Positions 17,042-24,870 of a stretch of 28,865 nt of DNA are shown here, piece by piece. The translations under genes were made by a program, and so were the position numbers. The DNA comes from an uncultured Achromobacter sp. (GTDB lineage: Bacteria; Pseudomonadota; Gammaproteobacteria; Burkholderiales; Burkholderiaceae_B), in the NCBI GenBank assembly GCA_913775005.1, contig CAJYKY010000510.1, positions 1 through 28,865 of the forward strand, given 5' to 3'. The first letter of the stretch is position 1. Each line of letters starts with the position of its first letter. The notes under the pieces were generated by a model. The model did not search any database and was not told where the DNA came from. It worked only from the letters and a program-made list of their open reading frames with translations.

Positions 17042-17757
17042 GATGTTTGCGTGGCTGCGGGAAAGTGAGAATCAAGTTGCAGGCGGCTGGCCGCCTGCTG
17101 CAGATGGCGGACCGCCGCCTGACGCGCCCTGGCGGGGTTGCGCGCGCGGATGGCCTCGAACACGGCAACGTGCTCCTGGTGCACGGCCGCCGTCAGCCCG
17201 TCCTGCAACAGGCTGTTCGACCTTGCAGTGCTGACGGCCAGGCGCAATTGCAGGTTCAGATACTGAAGCAAGTCCTGATAGGCGCTGTTGTGCGTCGCGG
17301 CGGCGATGGCGACGTGAAACGCGATGTCGTGCTCCACGCCTTGTTCGGGATGATCAAGATGGGATTCCAGGTCAGCCAGCGCCTGCGCCATGGCGCTTAG
17401 GTCATCGGCATTGCGCCGCTCGGCTGCCAAGGCTGCCGCGCCGCCTTCAAGCTCCATCCGCAATTCATAGACGGCGGCGAGCTTGTCGCGATCGACGCCA
17501 AGGCCGGTGGATAGCTGAAACCCTTGGACGCCCGTGCGCGACACCACCGTGCTGCCCGATCCCTGGCGGCTTTGGATCAGCCCCTGCGCGCGCAGGCGCT
17601 CGGTCACTTCGCGGATAACGGCCGCGCTGACGCCGTATTGCTCGGCCAGGATGCGGCCGGGCGGCAGCTTGGCGCCAACGGCATGCACGCCGTCAGCGAT
17701 ATCGGTAGCAATCTGCCGGGCGACCTGTTCGGTCAAGGTAAGCGTCTTGGTCAACAT
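17038..17757 (-). CDS. GntR/FadR-family (FCD) transcriptional regulator
   Basis: This 239-residue protein has a winged helix at about 8-75 (AKLPPGRILAEQYGVSAAVIREVTERLRAQGLIQSRQGSGSTV). An all-helical FCD domain (about 90-225) follows. The metal/ligand residues are visible in EHDIAFH, AVHQEHVAVFEAI and the late AVRHLQQA, the Asp-His-His-His set that binds a divalent metal and a carboxylate effector. LldR-, GlcC- and PdhR-like members respond to 2-hydroxy or 2-oxo acids, which matches the downstream oxidase joined by an ATGA overlap. A TATAAT lies only 6 nt before the ATG and no ribosome-binding site exists, so the mRNA may be leaderless. Confidence 0.92.
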   Translation of the reverse strand: MLTKTLTLTEQVARQIATDIADGVHAVGAKLPPGRILAEQYGVSAAVIREVTERLRAQGLIQSRQGSGSTVVSRTGVQGFQLSTGLGVDRDKLAAVYELRMELEGGAAALAAERRNADDLSAMAQALADLESHLDHPEQGVEHDIAFHVAIAAATHNSAYQDLLQYLNLQLRLAVSTARSNSLLQDGLTAAVHQEHVAVFEAIRARNPARARQAAVRHLQQAASRLQLDSHFPAATQTS

Positions 17758-17763
17758 TGGGCG

Positions 17764-17795
17764 ATTATAGGGCAGCTTTTCAGGTTATCTGAAAA
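17764..17795 (-). promoter_or_regulatory. gntR promoter with overlapping palindromic operator
   Basis: The minus strand reads TTCAGA (17793-17788), 18 bp, then TATAAT (17769-17764). A perfect palindrome TTTTCAG-GTTAT-CTGAAAA (17777-17795) covers the -35 and most of the spacer. A repressor bound there would block the promoter, so it is a good candidate for autoregulation by the GntR protein. It is not a terminator, as no T-run follows. Confidence 0.6.
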
Positions 17796-17864
17796 CTTTT
17801 AAGCATCCATTCCGGGGGTTGATGTCTTGATGATGGATGAGCTGCGCGGCTTCAAGCTCCGGCT

Positions 17865-17911
17865 GGAGAGGCCGGAGAGGCCGGCTAGACGGATGGACGG
17901 ACGGACAGACG
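17865..17911. repeat. Short tandem repeats downstream of the GGDEF gene
   Basis: GGAGAGGCC is repeated twice exactly (17865-17882), followed after a few bases by a GGAC-type tetranucleotide run (GGAT GGAC GGAC GGAC AGAC, about 17891-17910). It lies just beyond the diguanylate cyclase stop codon and encodes nothing recognisable. Confidence 0.5.
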
Positions 17912-17916
17912 GGCAG

Positions 17917-19113
17917 CTAAGCCGCTGCCGGTTCGCCGCTGGCGCGTGCCAGCGCGGCGTCCTGCCCTTCGTCGTCGCCCACGATTTCGCAGCAGCGCCC
18001 GCCGCGCGCCTTGGCCCGGTACAAGGCCGCGTCGGCCAGATCCAGCGCCGTCTGCGCACTGCGCTGCGGACCCGAGATGATGGAAATGCCGATCGACAGC
18101 CCCACGCAGACCCGCGTGCCATCAGCCAGCGCGATGGGCTGCGAGGCGTCGCGCAACAGATGTTCGCCCAGCCGCAGGGCCGCCGTGGTGTCGATGCCGG
18201 TGACCAGCACGATGAATTCATCGCCGCCAATGCGCGCCGCCACGTCGTCCACGCGCAACATGCCGCGCATGCGCTGCGCGGTGGTGGTCAGCACCAAGTC
18301 GCCTGCGGCATGGCCATAGGTGTCGTTGATGCGCTTGAAGTCATCCATGTCCACGTACAGCAGCGCGGCGTCGCTGTCGTGGCTGCGCTCGCTGGCGCAG
18401 ACCCGTTCCAGCGCCGCCTGCAAGCCGGTGCGATTGGCCAGCCCCGTCAACGCGTCTTCACTGGCGCGGCGCTCGCTGGCGCGCTCGGCCAGCATGGTGG
18501 ACACCAGGATGCGGTTCAGCCGGTGCGACGCGATGCTCATGCTGACCAGATAGAACGGGATCTGGATGAACACGATGGCGGTGACGTATTCGCCCGTGAA
18601 CAAGGCGCCCAGGCACATCGGCCCCAGGCTCAGGAAGATCATTGCGCCCACCAGCCGGGGCGCGCCGTAATTGCGAAAGCAGATGCCGCCGGCCATGGCG
18701 CCGCAAGACACGCCGGCCAGCGTGGCCGCCAGCCAATCGCCATTCAAAAAGGTGATGAAAACGCCATAACCCACGCTGAACGCCCACAGCAGCGCCAGCA
18801 GAATATAGATGTCGGTATGGGTGTTGCCGCCCTTGGGCGCCGCGCGCAGCGCCGACCGCAGGATCGTGACGCGCACAATGGCCAGGATCACTTCCAGCAG
18901 CAACCACGAGATGTACAGCGGCTCGGGGCGGCGCCAGGCGACTACGCCGGAAATCATCAAGGTATTGATGACGCCGCCAGCAAAGATGGGCAGCGTGCCG
19001 AACAGACTGGCGATCAGCGCGGAGCGGATGTCGGCGGGCGTGTCCGGGCCGGAATGCGTGAGCCAACGCGTCAGGCGCCACTTGGGCAAGCTGAACTTTA
19101 GTCCTGTATCCAC
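17917..19113 (-). CDS. Membrane-bound diguanylate cyclase (GGDEF)
   Basis: This 398-residue protein has about six hydrophobic segments (30-195) and then a GGDEF domain (215-385). The active loop is RIGGDEF (296-300). An inhibitory RxxD site (RVDD, 287-290) sits exactly five residues before it, so the enzyme should make cyclic di-GMP from two GTP and be product-inhibited. DALTGLANR and DMDDFKRINDTYGH, the metal and GTP sites, are intact. There is no EAL domain. The membrane part is not a MASE type I can name and may be a sensor. The start is a GTG at 19113; no better start is visible and the ribosome-binding site is weak. It appears monocistronic. Confidence 0.93.
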   Translation of the reverse strand: MDTGLKFSLPKWRLTRWLTHSGPDTPADIRSALIASLFGTLPIFAGGVINTLMISGVVAWRRPEPLYISWLLLEVILAIVRVTILRSALRAAPKGGNTHTDIYILLALLWAFSVGYGVFITFLNGDWLAATLAGVSCGAMAGGICFRNYGAPRLVGAMIFLSLGPMCLGALFTGEYVTAIVFIQIPFYLVSMSIASHRLNRILVSTMLAERASERRASEDALTGLANRTGLQAALERVCASERSHDSDAALLYVDMDDFKRINDTYGHAAGDLVLTTTAQRMRGMLRVDDVAARIGGDEFIVLVTGIDTTAALRLGEHLLRDASQPIALADGTRVCVGLSIGISIISGPQRSAQTALDLADAALYRAKARGGRCCEIVGDDEGQDAALARASGEPAAA

Positions 19114-19252
19114 ACCGTCGCGTCCATAGCCATCACCCGAAATCTGTCGGCTGGCTGGCGTTATAGCAGGTATTTCAAGGCATTAATATTGTTCGCGGGT
19201 GCAATACGGCCACGTAATGAGAAGAAATCGCAAAACCTGGATGGGTGCCGAT

Positions 19253-20008
19253 TCAGTGTCCGCGGTGGCCGCAGACCTCGCATTCCGGGTCGCGCTGAAC
19301 GTTGACGCTGCGCCATTGCATGGTGCGCACGTCAAGCCACAACAGGCGGCCGGACAGGCTTTCGCCCACGCCAGACAGCAGTTTCAGCGCTTCGGCCGCC
19401 TGCATGCTGCCGATGATGCCGACCACGGGCGCAAAGACGCCCATCGTGGCGCAATTGGCTTGCTCGACGTCGTCGGCTTCTGGGAACAGGCAGTGGTAAC
19501 AGGGCGCGTTGTCGTCGCGCAGGTCATAGACGCTGACCTGGCCATCAAAGCGGATCGCCGCGCCGGAGACGAGCGGCTTTTTATGCTGCACGCAGGCGCG
19601 GTTGATGGCGTGGCGGGTGGAGAAGTTATCCGTGCAGTCCAGCACCAGATCGGCGGCTGCCACGGCGTCGGACAGCGCATTGCCTTCCAGGCGTTCCACG
19701 CGGGCATGCACGCGCGCCTGCGGGTTGAAGGCGGCCAGCATGTCGCGCCCCGATTCAGCCTTGGGGCGGCCGACGCTGCTGGTGGTGTGCAGGATCTGGC
19801 GTTGCAGGTTGCTGAGTTCGACAGTGTCGTCATCAGCCAGAGTGATGTCGCCGACGCCGGCCGTAGCCAGGTAGAGCGCGGCGGGCGAGCCAAGCCCACC
19901 CGCCCCCACGATAAGCACCCGCGCCGCCAGCAGTTTTTCCTGCCCTTCGATGCCTAGCTCGTCCAGCAGGATGTGGCGGGCGTAGCGCAGCAGTTGCTCG
20001 TCGTTCAT
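19253..20008 (-). CDS. E1-like adenylyltransferase of the MoeB/ThiF/HesA family
   Basis: This 251-residue protein has GAGGLG (35-40) for ATP, NLQRQ with the Arg finger (residue 70), and CTDNF (125-129) with the metal-binding Asp. Two zinc-binding CxxC pairs are present (Cys170/Cys173 and Cys243/Cys246), plus Cys186 in ANCATMG. MoeB adenylates the C-terminal Gly of MoaD, and ThiF that of ThiS; the sequence alone does not decide between them. No rhodanese domain is fused. Its ATG overlaps the stop of the upstream ctpA-like gene (ATGA), so the two are translationally coupled in the gpmA-envC-ctpA-moeB order. No moaD or thiS lies in the window. Confidence 0.93.
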   Translation of the reverse strand: MNDEQLLRYARHILLDELGIEGQEKLLAARVLIVGAGGLGSPAALYLATAGVGDITLADDDTVELSNLQRQILHTTSSVGRPKAESGRDMLAAFNPQARVHARVERLEGNALSDAVAAADLVLDCTDNFSTRHAINRACVQHKKPLVSGAAIRFDGQVSVYDLRDDNAPCYHCLFPEADDVEQANCATMGVFAPVVGIIGSMQAAEALKLLSGVGESLSGRLLWLDVRTMQWRSVNVQRDPECEVCGHRGH

Positions 20009-21450
20009 TTGTCCTTGCTGGGCTCGACTCCGGTCGGCGTGATCTTCATGCGGGTGGCGGTGCCGCCGCCCGGCTTGGCGTCCGCCTTGGCCTGAGCACG
20101 GGCCGAACCCTTTTGCACCGGCTTGCCAGCCAGCACATTCAGCGCCTGTTGCAGCTGGAAGTCATCCTTGCCGCCGAATTCGAACACCTTGGCGGGCAAG
20201 TCGACATTGTCTTGCGCCGAGTTGGACTTCACCTCGTTGGCGGTCTCGGGGTTGGACAGGTGGCGTTGCAGGTCGGCTTCACGCGGCAGGCGGAACAGAT
20301 CGCCATCGGCCGTATCGGCCACGACGTAGTCGGGTTCGATACCGGTGGCCTGGATGGAACGGCCGCTGGGGGTGAAGTAGCGCGACGTGGTCAGCTTGAC
20401 GGCCGTGGATTCCGACAGCGGCAGGATGACTTGCACCGAACCCTTGCCGAACGTGCGGTTGCCCAGCACCTTGGCGCGCTTGTGGTCTTGCAGGGCGCCG
20501 GCCACGATTTCGGAAGCCGAAGCCGAGCCCACGTTCACCAGCACCACCATCGGCACGGTCTTGGTCCAGGCGGGCAGGCCCGACAGGTAGTTGCTTTCAC
20601 CGCGGGCATATTCCGACGGCGTGGCCAGGTACTTATGGCGCGCGTCAGGCGTGCGGCCATCGGTGGACACCACCAGAGCGTCAGGCGGCAGGAACGCGCC
20701 CGACACGCCGATGGCGCTGGTCAACAAACCACCCGGGTCATTACGCAGGTCAAGCACGAGGCCCTTGGGGGCTTCTTTGGCGCCCAAGTCCTTCAACTGC
20801 TTGGCGAGGTCAGAGCCAGTCTTTTCCTGGAATTGCGCCACACGGACGTAGCCGATGCCGTTGTCCAGCATCTTGCTGCGCACGCTGCGCACCTTGATCA
20901 CGTCGCGAACGATCTTCAGCACGATGGGCTGCGGACGGTCGGCGCGCATGATGGTCAGCGTGATCGGCGACTTGGGCGCGCCGCGCATGAGCTTGACGGC
21001 GTCGTTCAGCGTCATGCCCTTGGTGGGCGTGTCGTCGATCTTGATGATGAGGTCGCCCGCCATGACGCCAGCGCGCGCGGCGGGGGTGTCTTCGATGGGG
21101 GAAATGACTTTGACGAAGCCGTCTTCGGCCCCCACTTCGATACCGAGGCCGCCGAACTCGCCTTGCGTGGCCGTCTGCATTTCGCGGAACGCGTCAGCAT
21201 CCAGGTAGGCGGAGTGCGGGTCCAGGTTGGACACCATGCCTGAAATGGCGTTGTCGATCAGCGTCTTGTCATCGACCGCTTCAACGTAGTTGTTCTTGAT
21301 AGCCGCGAAAACATTGGACAGTTGCCTGAGCTCGTCCAAAGGCAAGGGACTGCCGCGCTGAGCGACGGCTGTCACTCCTACGCTAAGCAAGACACCAGCC
21401 ACCGCACCGATGGCAATCAGACCGAAACCGCGAAACTTGCGAGTGCCCAT
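20005..21450 (-). CDS. ctpA: Periplasmic C-terminal processing protease, S41 family
   Basis: This 481-residue protein has an N-terminal signal/anchor (7-30), a PDZ domain (about 95-180, EFGGLGIEVG and AGVMAGDLIIKIDD) and an S41 catalytic domain. NVGSASASEIVAGALQDHKRA and NRTFGKGS give the Ser/Lys dyad, Ser311 and Lys336, with Asp322 at the same spacing as Prc Ser452/Asp463/Lys477. Such enzymes trim or degrade periplasmic proteins, including peptidoglycan hydrolases. The ATG at 21450 is preceded by GGGAAG and fits the signal peptide; an earlier start in the same frame is unlikely. The C-terminal 60 residues are basic and low-complexity. It follows envC by 67 nt. Confidence 0.95.
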   Translation of the reverse strand: MGTRKFRGFGLIAIGAVAGVLLSVGVTAVAQRGSPLPLDELRQLSNVFAAIKNNYVEAVDDKTLIDNAISGMVSNLDPHSAYLDADAFREMQTATQGEFGGLGIEVGAEDGFVKVISPIEDTPAARAGVMAGDLIIKIDDTPTKGMTLNDAVKLMRGAPKSPITLTIMRADRPQPIVLKIVRDVIKVRSVRSKMLDNGIGYVRVAQFQEKTGSDLAKQLKDLGAKEAPKGLVLDLRNDPGGLLTSAIGVSGAFLPPDALVVSTDGRTPDARHKYLATPSEYARGESNYLSGLPAWTKTVPMVVLVNVGSASASEIVAGALQDHKRAKVLGNRTFGKGSVQVILPLSESTAVKLTTSRYFTPSGRSIQATGIEPDYVVADTADGDLFRLPREADLQRHLSNPETANEVKSNSAQDNVDLPAKVFEFGGKDDFQLQQALNVLAGKPVQKGSARAQAKADAKPGGGTATRMKITPTGVEPSKDK

Positions 21451-21517
21451 GCACACTTCCCGAATTTTGTTTTCGCCGATGGGGGTTGGGTAATGACCAA
21501 CGACTTTACCGATCAAC

Positions 21518-23140
21518 CTATTGCGCCAGCCACTGGGCCGGATCCACAGGTGCGCCACGATGGCGAATTTCAAAGTATAGGCCGGATTCCACTTGGCCGC
21601 CGGTTGCGCCTACCGTAGCAATAGTATCGCCACCTGTCACCGAATCCCCCACCCGTTTGAGCAGACTTTGGTTGTAAGCATAGACCGTCAGGTATTGCTG
21701 CCCATGATCCACAATGATGAGATTGCCAAAACCGCGCAGCCATTCGGCGTAGACCACCGTACCGGGGGCCACCACCTTCACGGGGGTGCCTTCGGGCGCA
21801 CGCAGCACCACGCCTCGCCAGACGCCGCCATCCGGGCGGTCCACGCCAAAACGGCCCTGCACCTGGCCGCGCACCGGCATCGCCAAGCCATGCTTCAAGC
21901 CGCTGCCACCGCCCACGGGTGGCGCCGCGCGGCTCGTTTGCTGAGCCGATGCACTGCGAGTTGGAGTGGTGTCGGCCTCGACCGGTTCCGCTTTTTTAGG
22001 CGGATCGGCAGGTTTTTCCTGCGCCGGAGGCGTTTTTTGAACGGCGGTGGTCGTCGGATCGGTCAGACGGGTCTGTTTTTGTTCAGCCGGACGTAAGCCG
22101 GCGGCGTCCGGGTCGGCAACGGCAACCGGGCCACGATTCTGGCGCGACGCTGCTTCAACCTGTTCGCGGGCCTGCGCCGCCTCGCGAGCATCGCGGGCAT
22201 CGCGGCTTTCGCGGTCGCGGCGGGCGGCGGTTTCGGTGGCCAGCTTGCGATCCGCCTCGGCTTTCTTGCGGGCTTCTTCCGCGCGGCGCTCGGCGTCTGC
22301 GCGCTTCTTGGCCTCTTCCGCTGCGCGGCGGGCTTCTTCCACGCGACGGGCCTCTTCGGCCTTCTTGCGGGCTTCTTCCGCCTTGCGCGCGTCTTCGATC
22401 TGCTTGGCAATTGCCGCGTCCAGATCGGTGATCAGGCGCGACAGGCGTTGATCGTCGCGCCCCAGCTTGTTGGCTTCAGCGCGCTGGGCGGCAATCTGCC
22501 CTTCCAGCTGCGCGAGCAAGGTGGCGCGTTCTTTCTGCTGGCCGACCAGCGCAGTCTTCTGCTCTGAGGTTTCGGCCACGAGTTTTTCAATTTCGGCACG
22601 CCGGGCATCGGCGCGCGTCTGCAATGCCGCCAGGCGTTCGATGTCGGCCCGCAGCGCCTCTACGGCATTGGCACGGGCTTGCGACACGTAATCCAGATAG
22701 CCCAGATTGCGCCCCAGCACCTGGGGGTCATCGCCAGACAGCAGCGCCGTCCACGGCGACAGGCCGCTGGTGTACTGCGTGCGCAGTTGATCTGCCAATT
22801 CCGCGCGGCGCTTGGCCAGCACGGTTTCCTGCGCGCCGATCTGCTTTTCCAGGCTGGTCAGATCCGCCTGCGCCTGGCGGTTGGCGTCGGCCAATTCGCG
22901 CAGGCGCAGGTTGATCTTGGAGATGGCCGATTCCGACTGCTTGAGCGCGTCGGCGGCTTCCTTGCGGGCCGCTTCGCGGTCATCGATATCTTTTTGCAGA
23001 TTCTCGATGCGGTCGCGCAATGCGGCCTGCTGACGTTCTGCATCGGACTGGCGCCCGGCAAGGTCGTTAGGCGCGGCGCGAGCCGCAAGCCCCCCACCAG
23101 CCAGCATGACTGCCAACAACACCCCTGCCGTGCGACGCAT
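21518..23140 (-). CDS. envC: EnvC-type murein hydrolase activator
   Basis: The 540-residue protein has a signal peptide (1-22) and two long coiled coils (about 25-130 and 150-225). A very long charged Ala/Lys/Glu/Arg-rich helix follows (about 225-330), then a Pro-rich linker and a LytM domain at the C-terminus (about 425-540). The LytM zinc ligands are missing: the first HxGxD-like site reads VWRGVVL, the HxH site reads VYAYNQ, and only DHG remains. This degeneration is normal for EnvC, which activates AmiA/AmiB amidases at the septum rather than cutting murein. The start at 23140 follows from the signal peptide. gpmA ends 7 nt upstream, so both are co-transcribed. Confidence 0.92.
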   Translation of the reverse strand: MRRTAGVLLAVMLAGGGLAARAAPNDLAGRQSDAERQQAALRDRIENLQKDIDDREAARKEAADALKQSESAISKINLRLRELADANRQAQADLTSLEKQIGAQETVLAKRRAELADQLRTQYTSGLSPWTALLSGDDPQVLGRNLGYLDYVSQARANAVEALRADIERLAALQTRADARRAEIEKLVAETSEQKTALVGQQKERATLLAQLEGQIAAQRAEANKLGRDDQRLSRLITDLDAAIAKQIEDARKAEEARKKAEEARRVEEARRAAEEAKKRADAERRAEEARKKAEADRKLATETAARRDRESRDARDAREAAQAREQVEAASRQNRGPVAVADPDAAGLRPAEQKQTRLTDPTTTAVQKTPPAQEKPADPPKKAEPVEADTTPTRSASAQQTSRAAPPVGGGSGLKHGLAMPVRGQVQGRFGVDRPDGGVWRGVVLRAPEGTPVKVVAPGTVVYAEWLRGFGNLIIVDHGQQYLTVYAYNQSLLKRVGDSVTGGDTIATVGATGGQVESGLYFEIRHRGAPVDPAQWLAQ

Positions 23141-23147
23141 AGAAATA

Positions 23148-23900
23148 TCAGTCCTTCTTAGCCTTGCCCTGGGCTGCAACCGCAGCCATGGCCGCCTCGA
23201 TCTCGGCGGCGTCGCCCAGATAGTAGTGGCGGATCGGGCGCAGGTCATCATCCAATTCGTACACGAGCGGCTGGCCCGTCGGAATATTCAGATTGACGAT
23301 GTCGTCGTCGGACACGTTGTCCAGGTGCTTGATCAGCGCGCGCAGGCTGTTGCCGTGCGCAGCCACCAGTACCTTGCGGCCGGAGCGGATGGCCGGGGCG
23401 ATCGACTCGTTCCAGAACGGCAGCACGCGGGCCACGGTGTCTTTCAGGCATTCGGTGGCGGGCAGCTGGTCGGCCGGAATCTTGGCGTAGCGGCTGTCAA
23501 AACGCGGGTGGCGCTCGTCGTCCAGGGCCAGCGGCTCCGGGGCGATGGCGTAGGCGCGGCGCCAGATCAGGACTTGCTCGTCGCCGTACTTGGCGGCGGT
23601 CTCGGCCTTGTTCAGGCCTTGCAGCGCGCCGTAGTGGCGTTCGTTCAGGCGCCAGGTGACGCCCACCGGCGTGTACATGGCGTCCATGGCGTCCAGCGCG
23701 ATCCACAGCGTGCGGATGGCGCGCTTGAGCAGCGACGAGTAGGCCAGGTCGAACGTGTAGCCTTCTTTCTTCAGCAATTCGCCCGCGCGGCGGGCCTGCT
23801 CGCGGCCGGTTTCGGTCAGGTCGACGTCGGTCCAGCCGGTGAAACGGTTTTCCAGATTCCACTGGCTTTCGCCGTGGCGCATCAGAACAAGTTTATGCAT
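23148..23900 (-). CDS. gpmA: 2,3-bisphosphoglycerate-dependent phosphoglycerate mutase
   Basis: This 250-residue histidine phosphatase-fold enzyme interconverts 3- and 2-phosphoglycerate in glycolysis and gluconeogenesis. LMRHGESQWN has the phosphohistidine His9. RFTGWTDVDLTETG, SSLLKRAIRT, WRLNERHYGALQG and VLVAAHGNSLRALI are the standard GpmA blocks, the last with the second active-site His. Length equals E. coli GpmA (250). It begins the gpmA-envC-ctpA-moeB series on the minus strand; E. coli has an analogous gpmM-envC pair. A TATAAT/TTTATA stretch at about 23958-23966 upstream is the likely -10 region for this gene or for the divergent rhodanese gene, though neither has a clear -35. Confidence 0.98.
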   Translation of the reverse strand: MHKLVLMRHGESQWNLENRFTGWTDVDLTETGREQARRAGELLKKEGYTFDLAYSSLLKRAIRTLWIALDAMDAMYTPVGVTWRLNERHYGALQGLNKAETAAKYGDEQVLIWRRAYAIAPEPLALDDERHPRFDSRYAKIPADQLPATECLKDTVARVLPFWNESIAPAIRSGRKVLVAAHGNSLRALIKHLDNVSDDDIVNLNIPTGQPLVYELDDDLRPIRHYYLGDAAEIEAAMAAVAAQGKAKKD

Positions 23901-24105
23901 GGTTTGGCACGCTTTCCGCGCGGGTTAAAGTTAAAGGATGGTTAAAGAATGCGCTCATTTTATAATTGAGTGATTTTGCCCTTGATTTAGCCCCGGCGCA
24001 CTGGCCCATTTGGCCCTCTTGGCACCCGGGCTGTGAGCCAAGGGTCGCCGCTATCTAGACTACCCAGATCAGCCTCCAGGCTGGTCGCCGCCTTCAGGAT
24101 GTCCC

Positions 24106-24528
24106 GTGGATCTTTTGCAATTCTTGCTCGATAAAAACAATATCTTCATCGTCGGCGTGGCCGTGGTCTCTGGCGTGATGCTGGTGATTCCGGCCTTGCG
24201 CAAGGGCCGCAGCGGCTCGGCCGTCAGCACCGGCGAAGCCATCCAGATGGTCAACCAGCGTAACGCCGTCTGGGTCGACGTGCGCCCCGCAGAGCAATTC
24301 CAGGCCGGCCACATCGCCCAGGCACGCAACGTGCCGGCGGCGGATCTGGAACAGAAGGCGGCGTCGCTGCCCAAGAACAAGCCGCTGGTGGTGGTGTGCG
24401 ACAACGGCCGTGATTCGGCCCGCGCCGTCGCCAAGCTGCGCGCCCAAGGATTTGCCGACGTGGTGCCGCTGGAAGGCGGCATGCGCGCCTGGTCGGCCGC
24501 CAGCCTGCCGATCACCCAGAAGGGCTGA
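24106..24528 (+). CDS. Membrane-anchored rhodanese-like protein (YibN type)
   Basis: This 140-residue protein has one N-terminal transmembrane segment (about 10-30) and a single rhodanese domain. WVDVRPAEQFQAGHIAQARNVP is the fold signature, and VVVCDNGRDSARAV is the active-site loop with a catalytic Cys. Family members transfer sulfane sulfur; the physiological acceptor is unknown. GTG at 24106 with AGGA 7 nt before it is the best start. The order rhodanese-grxC-secB-gpsA matches yibN-grxC-secB-gpsA of E. coli, which supports orthology. The 205-bp gap before it holds a TATAAT at 23961-23966 and a small hairpin CTTGGC/GCCAAG (24018-24042). Confidence 0.93.
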   Translation: MDLLQFLLDKNNIFIVGVAVVSGVMLVIPALRKGRSGSAVSTGEAIQMVNQRNAVWVDVRPAEQFQAGHIAQARNVPAADLEQKAASLPKNKPLVVVCDNGRDSARAVAKLRAQGFADVVPLEGGMRAWSAASLPITQKG

Positions 24529-24572
24529 GCGCCGCTCGCCCCGATTCCCCTCTTGAATTCGCAGGAGCGCCT

Positions 24573-24830
24573 ATGAATAAAGTTGTCATGTACAGCAAGG
24601 ACTATTGTCCTTATTGCGCGCGTGCCAAGTCTTTGCTTGAGCAACGCGGCGTGACGGACCTGGAAATCATTCAGATCGACCGGGATCCGTCCCAGCGCGA
24701 TGTCATGATCGAACGTACCGGCCGACGCACTGTGCCGCAAATCTTCATTGGCGATACCCACGTCGGCGGTTGCGACGACCTGATGGCGCTGGACCGCTCG
24801 GGCGGCCTCGCCCCCCTGCTGAACGGCTAA
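24573..24830 (+). CDS. grxC: Glutaredoxin 3
   Basis: This 85-residue glutathione-dependent disulfide reductase has the CPYC active site (Cys12, Cys15), the cis-Pro motif TVPQIF (53-58) and GGCDDL, which binds glutathione. The third Cys (in GGCDD) is the one commonly seen in GrxC. AGGAG lies 6 nt before the ATG. It is the second gene of the rhodanese-grxC-secB-gpsA run and is co-transcribed with secB, 40 nt downstream. Confidence 0.97.
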   Translation: MNKVVMYSKDYCPYCARAKSLLEQRGVTDLEIIQIDRDPSQRDVMIERTGRRTVPQIFIGDTHVGGCDDLMALDRSGGLAPLLNG

Positions 24831-24870
24831 TCGCCCTACCCTTTTGCCCCTCCCACCAACGGAAATACTC

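Noticed and set aside
17827..19101. A 424-codon plus-strand frame opposite the diguanylate cyclase
   Set aside because: Same antisense pattern, no domain, no ribosome-binding site; the minus-strand GGDEF protein is clear.
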